DNA of 11,943 nt, from contig PMYF01000279.1 of the NCBI GenBank assembly GCA_003171295.1, positions 6,701 through 18,643 on the forward strand, given 5' to 3'. Positions 8,201-11,943 of the stretch are shown here, piece after piece. The position numbers and the translations under genes are program-made. Numbering within the stretch: the stretch's first letter is position 1; every line of letters begins with the position of its first letter. The notes below the pieces were generated by a model that searched no databases, was not told the origin of the DNA, and was given only the letters and a program-made list of their open reading frames with translations. Source of the stretch: Acidobacteriota bacterium (GTDB taxonomy: Bacteria > Acidobacteriota > Terriglobia > UBA7540).

Positions 8201-8916
8201 CCGCTGAAGTTCCCGTACTCGGCGTCAAAGTTGTTGGTCTGAATCCTGAACTCAGCGATTGAATCGAGGTTGGGAATGACCGCCGCGCCATTGCTGCCAC
8301 TCTCTTCGACGTTCCCGCCGTTCACCATGAAACCGTTTGCATCCTCCCGCTGGCCGTTCACCGAAAGATTCCCCGGGTTCAGTTCTCCCGACGGCGACGG
8401 CGCCGTCCCGCTGTACTCCCCGGTCGAAACCGGCACCACGCCAGGTTGGAGCGCCATCAAGTCCGTGTACCCGCGCCCGTTGAGCGGCATGGCGGTCATA
8501 TGGCTGCCCGTGATGACCTCGCCCATCTCGGTGCGCGTGGTTTCCACGTGAAGCGCGGCACTGGAAACCGTGACCGATTCCCTGACCTCACCGACTTCTA
8601 AGGCGTCATCCGCGCGGAGGGCAGTGTTGACGTCGATCACCAAGCCGGTCTGGCGAGCGTCCCTGAAACCCTGCTTGTGAAAACTGACATCGTAAGTCCC
8701 AACCGGCAGGGCTGGGAACGCGTAAAATCCTTGCGCGTTGGTCGTCCCGATGCGTTCGATTCCGGTCGCAGTGTTAAGGGCTTTCACCGTCACTCCCGGA
8801 ATGACCCCTCCGGTTGGGTCCGTGACAACTCCCGAGATAGTCCCGGTCACGGTGGCCCAAGCGAGCGAGCCGCCAAGGCATGTCAGGACCAGCGAGCAGA
8901 ATATCTCTCTTCTCAT
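5263..8916 (-). CDS. Oar-like TonB-dependent outer-membrane receptor
   Basis: This encodes 1217 residues from the ATG at 8916, which lies 8 bases after GGAGG and starts directly with a signal peptide (1-21, hydrophobic CSLVLTCLGG, ending AWA). The in-frame upstream start at 8970 is less likely. An Ig-like carboxypeptidase-regulatory domain follows (about 22-105, TISGVVTDPTGGVIPGVTV and GFYAFPALPVGTYDV). The plug domain follows (about 115-265) with MPLNGRGYTDLMALQPGV and VNVVTKSGTNRFHG. The rest is a long beta-barrel with alternating aromatic strands, ending LKLYF, the terminal Phe expected of outer-membrane barrels. Such proteins resemble Oar of Myxococcus and are abundant in acidobacteria; TonB-ExbBD-powered uptake of large substrates such as oligosaccharides or peptides is the usual inference. 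No SusD partner is present. The downstream secreted GH3 suggests a glycan ligand, by context only. Confidence 0.93.
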   Translation of the reverse strand: MRREIFCSLVLTCLGGSLAWATVTGTISGVVTDPTGGVIPGVTVKALNTATGIERIGTTNAQGFYAFPALPVGTYDVSFHKQGFRDARQTGLVIDVNTALRADDALEVGEVRESVTVSSAALHVETTRTEMGEVITGSHMTAMPLNGRGYTDLMALQPGVVPVSTGEYSGTAPSPSGELNPGNLSVNGQREDANGFMVNGGNVEESGSNGAAVIPNLDSIAEFRIQTNNFDAEYGNFSGGLVNVVTKSGTNRFHGDLFEFLRNNKMDARNFYSYNQTDPITGAEIPGSAIAALHRNQFGGTIGGPIIHNKVFFFGDYQGTRQVQGQPTLVLVPSAADRAGNLTDLSGSMTGTVSGPYLANMLDTELGYPAGTVTVGEPYYTTGCTTSSQCVFPNAVIPQSAIAAPATAVLKYVPPANIGPFYASSAFKGTIRDDKWSYRTDANTRLGMLSGYYFFDDFTAVNPYPNGNLPGFADVVPGRAQQFNLSDTKSFGPTGVNELRLNFTRYAFWTGEPQGGIGTSLSSFGITGVYPVAASQQGVPSVGTNEWGLGVYPWSEKQVNNTYQLIDNFTKVYGTHTTKFGGEFHTAQINLYDHSGANGVWGFSGTETGSDTADFLLGVISGGSYDQGEQLPEYTRSHYYSLFAQDSWRARPNLTLNYGLRWDVSTPWYETHNELETMVYGVQSLAFPGAPTGWVIPTDPTVPHTVSPIRYKNFGPRIGLAYSPKGEGGISRRLFGGPGKSSFRASYGIFYTAFEDATSFNAVGDAPFGYFYVNPEESSFANPFLGLPDGSLHPQPFPAPVPPLNVSPSHPDNNIDWSALLPIGSSPGFDHTNRVPYAEHYMFSFERQITPDTLFSLSYVGTQAHHLLADQEANPGNPALCASLSQTSEVLAGTALCGPGEENAVFYPVTGGTNIPGVCPAPGPPCINSTRGPFGPNFASNGLFSTMANSNYNALEASLRHTSGRATFLIGYTYSKAMDNASSWGPGSGSGGVEIINPVNPKLGRALSAFDLTHNFVASFAYELPFDKFLHANRATRGWVLTGITRFTTGFPVFITEQDDQSALGTGATGPTGSDVDTPNFMPGHIGRIDPRKQDLNSLTNPYLSNAASLFYLEGCPPGSGPTGSSGPGCSNRIVGQLGTANRRFFHGPGLNNWDLGILKDLKLTESKKLEFRAEFFSVFNHAQFGNPDGNINDSVFGFVTGAGGERVGQVALKLYF

Positions 8917-9001
8917 GGAGACCCCCCTCCCTTTTGATCTTGCAGCCCCAGACCCAATGTCCGCACCCAATCAAGAACGCCCATCTTGCGCATTGCGGTC
9001 A

Positions 9002-9030
9002 ATTGTAGACCTCAACATTTTCAAAAACAA
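9002..9030 (-). promoter_or_regulatory. Candidate sigma70 promoter of the receptor gene
   Basis: Read on the minus strand, TTGTTT (9025-9030) is followed after exactly 17 bases by TACAAT (9002-9007), five of six matches to the -10 consensus. The predicted start near 8995 would leave a leader of about 80 bases with the strong GGAGG site before the receptor ATG. It lies just past the PilZ stop, so the receptor need not depend on read-through from the PilZ gene. Confidence 0.45.
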
Positions 9031-9050
9031 GCGGACGCGTTTGGAGCCAC

Positions 9051-9329
9051 TTACCTGCCATTTCCGGCCGCCGAGCACCGACGCACGAAACCTCGCGGGC
9101 GCAGCCACTGGGAATCGGCGGCCCCTTCGATGTCGCCGACAATCTCCACGGACAATCCCGCCGACAACAGGCTCGCGAGCTCGACGCTGATCCCCTCGTC
9201 GCTGAACTCGAGGAGCTTGGCCACCATCACGCTCGGGCCGGTCGCCGCCTGGTACTTGATTGTGAGGTCTCGCTGACCTGGGAAGGGCTTGGTTCGGTAG
9301 TGTCGACGGCGTTCCGGGTCTGGCACCAT
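9051..9329 (-). CDS. PilZ-domain protein lacking the last strand
   Basis: This encodes 92 residues from the ATG at 9329, which follows TGGAG by 7 bases; an ATG at 9347 has a poorer site. The pattern is that of a single PilZ domain: an N-terminal RRHYR (8-12, the RxxxR element), then EFSDEGISVE (41-50), matching the (D/N)xSxxG motif with Glu in place of the first Asp/Asn, then alternating strands ending GFVRRCSAAGNGR. PilZ domains bind cyclic di-GMP through these two elements and control motility, adhesion or polysaccharide output. Here the frame stops right after NGR, where family members usually continue for one strand of the type Y-x-h-G-h-x-F. The readable sequence after the TAA does not restore it. 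The gene precedes the receptor on the same strand, but the receptor has its own likely promoter. Confidence 0.68.
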   Translation of the reverse strand: MVPDPERRRHYRTKPFPGQRDLTIKYQAATGPSVMVAKLLEFSDEGISVELASLLSAGLSVEIVGDIEGAADSQWLRPRGFVRRCSAAGNGR

Positions 9330-9347
9330 AGTGTAACTCCACGTCAT

Positions 9348-9629
9348 GGTAAATCGTTCCGCTGGACACGGAAATAGTTTTATCTGCCTTTAGCCGAGAT
9401 TTCTATCATCGACTTCCCGTCCGATCGGTAACGTACACCTGACGGTCACTGAAGGCAATTGTCAGTCGGGTTCCCAGTGTGAGGTGCTTCCTGGCCACGG
9501 AAGGTGCCATTTTTGCGTCTCACGAGAACCCCAAAGACCGAAACTGCCCCTCTTTCGACCCGCTCCTCCGACACTTTTCCGCCCCCCTGTCGCTCTCGTC
9601 GCCCAAACACAATCCGGTCGGCGGCTCGC
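9348..9629. other. Flank between PilZ gene and transposase remnant
   Basis: No supported gene lies here. It contains the upstream region of the PilZ gene; a weak promoter-like pair on the minus strand (TTGCCT, 17 bases, TACGTT) falls near 9425-9455. It also holds the 3' flank of the IS1380-family remnant, which likely reaches some distance into it. Open frames on both strands are Arg/Gly/Pro-rich and look non-coding. I could not identify a terminal inverted repeat that would fix the insertion sequence border. Confidence 0.4.
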
Positions 9630-9949
9630 CTACCCCGCTGGAGAGGGTAGCGCGGCTTTCCTGAACTCCATGACTCCAAAGAGCCGCCGCGTCAGATGAC
9701 TCTCCGCCAGCATCAGCCAGTAATCTCGGGCGTGCTTGATCAGGCGTCCGCCCGTCTTCACCAACCGTTGCTGCAGGCTGGTGAGCGACCACTTGCCGAT
9801 CCTCAGGTGCCGTTCGATGAGTTCTCCGAAGCCAAGTTGCTCGTCGAGTTCCCGCACCAGAACCAAGCCGCCGTCGGAGGTGATGCGGAACCTTGGAAAC
9901 CGACCTTGAGAGAGGCGTTGAAGGAGAGCTGAAAGGGCTGATTTTGTAT
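9630..9949 (-). pseudogene. Internally deleted IS1380-family transposase remnant
   Basis: Two ends of one transposase are preserved and joined. The N-terminal part reads QPFQLSFNASLKVGFQGS in one frame. After the loss of one base (two G where three are expected, near 9887 on the plus strand) it continues in another frame as ITSDGGLVLVRELDEQLGFG. Near 9798-9808 this passes directly into the family's C-terminus, WSLTSLQQRLVKTGGRLIKH through ALPSPAG and the stop at 9630. Intact IS1380-family DDE transposases are about 430-470 residues, so nearly the whole catalytic core is gone. ATA at 9947-9949 stands where the start ATG is expected. The protein cannot transpose by itself. Family assignment is from recalled conserved patterns, with good confidence. 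Confidence 0.82.
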
Positions 9950-10000
9950 CTCACCCCTTGGGTAGGTTCGGAAAATCGAATAAGTTGCAGGGCTACTATT

Positions 10001-10090
10001 ATGACCTGCCCAAACGGGGTCCCCCATTCTCTGAGACCCCTCCGCCCCTGGCCAAGCCCCCTTGAGGGGTGCTTCTGATCGGCAGGTCAT
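10001..10090. repeat. 90-base unit with perfect 10-bp ends and nested hairpins
   Basis: ATGACCTGCC at 10001-10010 is the exact reverse complement of GGCAGGTCAT at 10081-10090. Inside are two further foldbacks: GGGGTC (10016-10021) with GACCCC (10035-10040), and a foldback around CCCCTTGAGGGG within about 10055-10074 flanked by AGC and GCT. Together they can form a three-way-junction fold. It starts about 50 bases upstream of the transposase remnant. It could be the end of that element, a miniature transposable element, a REP/BIME unit or a structured RNA. It has no integron-type core site that I can see. Confidence 0.55.
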
Positions 10091-10372
10091 TGGGCGACAC
10101 TCCCCGCTCATCGCTGCGTCCTCTTAATCAATCCGAGGGTTCGTGATGGGGTGGTTAGTACCAACGTGCCATTGCAGCAGGAGGTCGTGAGGGACATCTT
10201 GGCATCATGGATGAGCGAGACTCTCCCCCTTTGGCGGTCAGGCTGGCAGTGCGCGCCATCCTCTATAGCCTTGGACTTCTGGGAATAGTCGCTGCTTTGA
10301 ACAAGTTGATGCAATAGCTCGCAGTTGGATTTGGTTTGGCAGGCCGTTAGAACCACGACGGGCGCACTCATC
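10091..10372. other. Region without a supported gene
   Basis: Plus and minus frames are partly open. A plus frame of about 55 codons (from near 10121 to a TAG near 10287) lacks a convincing start, and a 92-codon minus frame at 10108-10386 overlaps the start of the next plus-strand gene. Neither resembles a family I know. This may be the eroded remainder of a gene disrupted by the insertion sequence. Confidence 0.3.
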
Positions 10373-10675
10373 ATGTTTCGATGCATGGAGCGCGATCGGC
10401 TTCTAAGGCTCGAAGAACAGGCCTCGCGCGAGTGGCATTCCCGCCGGTATGAACTTCAGAAGGTGGAAACGCTCGGAAAGCAGGAAGAGCTGGCCGACGC
10501 CCATCAGGCTGTAAACAAAGCACGGGAACTCGTGGCCAGCATCATAGTCGAGATTCTTGATCACGATCGAATTCACGGGTGCAACGTAGAGAGGAGTCTT
10601 CCCCTCCAACAGAATACACAAGACAAGCTGGGAATGCCGGGCAAGCTCGTTCGGGAAGATTGTGCCCGCTGGTAG
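10373..10675 (+). CDS. Small helical hypothetical protein with paired cysteines
   Basis: This encodes 100 residues from the ATG at 10373; an ATG at 10385 is an alternative, and neither has a strong SD. Residues 1-70 are almost all helix with charged heptad-like spacing (ERDRLLRLEEQASREW, then ADAHQAVNKARELV) and end in HDRIHGC. A Cys near the start (Cys4) and a Cys at 70 following a His match a pattern I recall from many uncharacterised small acidobacterial proteins of 65-80 residues. The last 30 residues do not look conserved and may be a read-through extension after an ancestral stop. No signal peptide or membrane segment is seen. The role is unknown. The gene lies 207 bases before the DksA-like gene in the same direction. 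Confidence 0.5.
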   Translation: MFRCMERDRLLRLEEQASREWHSRRYELQKVETLGKQEELADAHQAVNKARELVASIIVEILDHDRIHGCNVERSLPLQQNTQDKLGMPGKLVREDCARW

Positions 10676-10727
10676 GCTTCCTGAACGACTACCCGGTGCG
10701 GTCGGGAATCATACTGGGAGAGGTAAG

Positions 10728-10753
10728 GCCAGGCCGATGGCCGAATGCCTGGC
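10728..10753. repeat. 7-bp inverted repeat between small ORF and dksA-like gene
   Basis: GCCAGGC (10728-10734) pairs with GCCTGGC (10747-10753) across a 12-base loop. It lies 53 bases after the stop of the helical hypothetical gene. A T-tract is absent, so rho-independent termination is uncertain. Confidence 0.3.
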
Positions 10754-10823
10754 TCCCGCGTTGCCGAAATCTGCTCGGTATGCGGCTCGCCTAAACCTCG
10801 CTGCTGCAGCACATCTCTGGCTG

Positions 10824-10829
10824 TATAAT
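10824..10829 (+). promoter_or_regulatory. Perfect -10 box (TATAAT) before the dksA-like gene
   Basis: TATAAT lies 53 bases upstream of the ATG at 10883. The region 16-18 bases further upstream (around CTGCTG) is a poor -35 match, so strength may depend on an activator. The predicted start is near 10836, leaving a leader of about 47 bases with GGGTGG before the ATG. Confidence 0.4.
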
Positions 10830-10882
10830 CTGAGAACTGGTGCTATGCATTCACAGCAATCGTGGAGTACAGGGTGGCTGCC

Positions 10883-11227
10883 ATGAACAAGAGCGACCTG
10901 CTTCGCTATAAGAACCTTCTCCTTTCGAAGCAGCAAGAACTCTCCACCGGCAAGAGTCTGGCCGCTGCGATTCCCACCGCAGGTGAGCTTCGCGGGGACC
11001 CGGTCGACATGGCCGCCAACGAAACCGACGCCGCCATGCAAATCCGGTTGCATCAGACAGACGGCAAGCTCTTCCGCGCCATCGAGGATGCTTTGACGCG
11101 GATTCGGCACGAGGAATTTGGCCTCTGCGCAGAATGCGGGCAGCCGATTGGCAAGGCGCGCCTGGAAGCGGTGCCCTGGACCAGGTGGTGTAGGGACTGC
11201 AAGGAACGACAGGACTCTGGAAGCTGA
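10883..11227 (+). CDS. DksA/TraR family C4 zinc-finger protein
   Basis: This encodes 114 residues from the ATG at 10883, preceded by GGGTGG; an in-frame GTG at 10862 is less likely. Helical residues 4-22 and 50-78 can form the coiled-coil hairpin that inserts into the RNA polymerase secondary channel. The tip motif DPVDMA (39-44) matches DPVDRA of E. coli DksA, where Asp71, Asp74 and Ala76 are functionally important. The C-terminal zinc finger has Cys82, Cys85, Cys103 and Cys106 (C-x2-C-x17-C-x2-C) with GLCAECGQPIGKARLEA. Family members modulate rRNA and amino-acid promoters, often with ppGpp. At 114 residues it is shorter than E. coli DksA (151), mainly in the N-terminal region, as in many short DksA-like proteins. 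No neighbour suggests a specific target. Confidence 0.92.
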   Translation: MNKSDLLRYKNLLLSKQQELSTGKSLAAAIPTAGELRGDPVDMAANETDAAMQIRLHQTDGKLFRAIEDALTRIRHEEFGLCAECGQPIGKARLEAVPWTRWCRDCKERQDSGS

Positions 11228-11391
11228 GACGCTGGCGTGAGGCCGCGGACTGTATCACCACGATCATGGGCGGGCAAGATGACTCTGTGGTTTTGGAAGT
11301 GCGGATTAGCTAATGAATAAATCAAAGGGTTTCGTTCAAACACGCATTCCCGACTCTGATAAAATGCATCGCAAGGAACATTGACAACCCC

Positions 11392-11535
11392 ATGGCCAAT
11401 TGGAAAGTCATTGCGCTGACCAGCGGCGATATCGAGGCCGTTTCAGGCCCGGCTGCTCAAGACCGGCCGGGAGACCACGAATGGATGGTCTGGGAAGGGC
11501 AAGCCGCTGACGAAGCTGAACTCTGTACCTGCTAA
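11392..11535 (+). CDS. 47-aa small ORF preceding the URO-D gene
   Basis: The ORF runs from the ATG at 11392 to the TAA at 11533-11535. The product is soluble and acidic, with WKVIALTSGDIEAVSG near the start, three Trp residues (4, 31, 34) and a Cys-Thr-Cys C-terminus. No signal peptide or membrane segment is present. AAGGAA lies 13 bases upstream, a longer spacing than usual, and a TAAAAT box with a loose TTCAAA partner lies at 11335-11365. The ORF sits 46 bases before the URO-D family gene on the same strand, so cotranscription is plausible. I do not recognise a family. The absence of a strong SD leaves coding status open. Confidence 0.4.
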   Translation: MANWKVIALTSGDIEAVSGPAAQDRPGDHEWMVWEGQAADEAELCTC

Positions 11536-11581
11536 CCGTGTTAGTCTCTTTGCCAAATCTGAGCACAAGGAAATTGACTCT

Positions 11582-11943
11582 ATGAAACCCCGAGAGCGCG
11601 TTCTGAAGGCCATCAACTTTCAGGAAGCCGACCGGATACCGATCGACCTGGGAGGGCTCAAGGCATCAGGGATTGCGGTCGAGACTTACGACCGAGTATC
11701 GCGCAAGCTGGGCCTCGGCAAGACGCCGCGCGTGGCCGACACGCCGAGCATGATTGCGGTCGTGGAAGAGTCGGTGCGGAAGCGGTTCAGCCTGGACGTG
11801 ATGCCGGTGGATATCACCATGATCCCCGGCCTGATGACCCCCGAGAATCAGTGGGTGCCGCGCCGCCTTTTCTCCGGCACGGATGTGCTTTTCTTGCCCG
11901 GCACGCGCATCCAGGAAGAGGGGGACGGAGGCTGGGTGCTGCT
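11582..11943 (+). CDS. Uroporphyrinogen decarboxylase superfamily protein, 5' part
   Basis: The first 120 codons are present and the frame runs off the right edge. The start ATG at 11582 follows AAGGA by 10 bases. The opening MKPRERVLKAINFQEADRIP followed by IDLGG is the hallmark N-terminus of the URO-D superfamily branch that includes corrinoid-linked methyltransferases (MtaA, MtbA, CmuA types) and many uncharacterised members, rather than HemE of haem synthesis. That branch usually has 330-400 residues and moves methyl groups between cobalamin proteins and thiols, or acts on unknown substrates. The zinc-ligand motif that would separate methyltransferases from decarboxylases lies in the C-terminal half, outside the window. 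Partner corrinoid-protein genes are not visible here. Confidence 0.88.
   Translation, partial: MKPRERVLKAINFQEADRIPIDLGGLKASGIAVETYDRVSRKLGLGKTPRVADTPSMIAVVEESVRKRFSLDVMPVDITMIPGLMTPENQWVPRRLFSGTDVLFLPGTRIQEEGDGGWVL

Noticed and set aside
8971..9369. 132-codon minus-strand frame overlapping the PilZ gene
   Set aside because: The overlapping frame at 9051-9329 carries the PilZ motifs; this one is Arg-rich and looks like its shadow. I considered it as a frameshifted PilZ tail, but its residues after the junction do not match the expected last strand.
9446..9679. 77-codon minus-strand frame downstream of the transposase remnant
   Set aside because: It overlaps the end of the transposase in another frame and is Arg/Gly-rich; most likely non-coding flank of the insertion sequence.
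10001..10090. Integron attC site
   Set aside because: The inverted ends do not contain the RYYYAAC/GTTRRRY core pair, and there is no integrase or cassette array nearby.
1..11943. CRISPR array, tRNA or rRNA genes
   Set aside because: I saw no regularly spaced direct repeats and no tRNA-like or rRNA-like sequence on either strand; a dedicated RNA-gene search could still find a small RNA.

Overview
The window reads as GC-rich chromosomal DNA of an acidobacterium (Acidobacteriota, Solibacter/Bryobacter-like). The main pointer is a 1217-residue Oar-like outer-membrane receptor with an N-terminal carboxypeptidase-regulatory-like domain, a family strongly expanded in that phylum. A periplasmic TPR protein, a single-domain PilZ protein, a short DksA-like zinc-finger protein and a URO-D superfamily methyltransferase-like gene agree with this. 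The assignment is inference from gene content, since no rRNA or marker gene is present.

Layout. Positions 1-332 hold no gene I can support. Two hypothetical genes follow on the minus strand (560-1282, then 333-506); the larger has a DUF3102-like helical core. A divergent intergenic region of about 300 bases leads to an exported TPR protein on the plus strand (1587-2732). It converges, 33 bases apart, on a minus-strand block transcribed in the order PilZ protein (9329-9051), Oar-like TonB-dependent receptor (8916-5263) and secreted GH3 glycoside hydrolase (5135-2766). The receptor has its own SD and a good sigma70-type promoter. An 11-bp-stem palindrome lies between receptor and hydrolase.

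Positions 9348-10372 are an accessory scar. They hold an internally deleted IS1380-family transposase remnant on the minus strand with a further 1-base frameshift, and a 90-base unit closed by perfect 10-bp inverted repeats with two nested hairpins. Plus-strand genes follow: a 100-residue helical hypothetical protein, a DksA/TraR-type C4 zinc-finger protein, a 47-codon small ORF, and the 5' end of a URO-D family gene that runs off the right edge.

Functionally, the receptor and hydrolase look like a small glycan uptake and degradation pair without SusD or other CAZymes. The most notable point is that the GH3 has non-consensus residues at canonical active-site positions: the Lys-His pair reads Thr-Asp, and the nucleophile Asp position reads Glu. 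I did not find a convincing complete new system. The best leads are the altered GH3, the transposase deletion derivative, the 90-base structured element and the small ORF before the URO-D gene.
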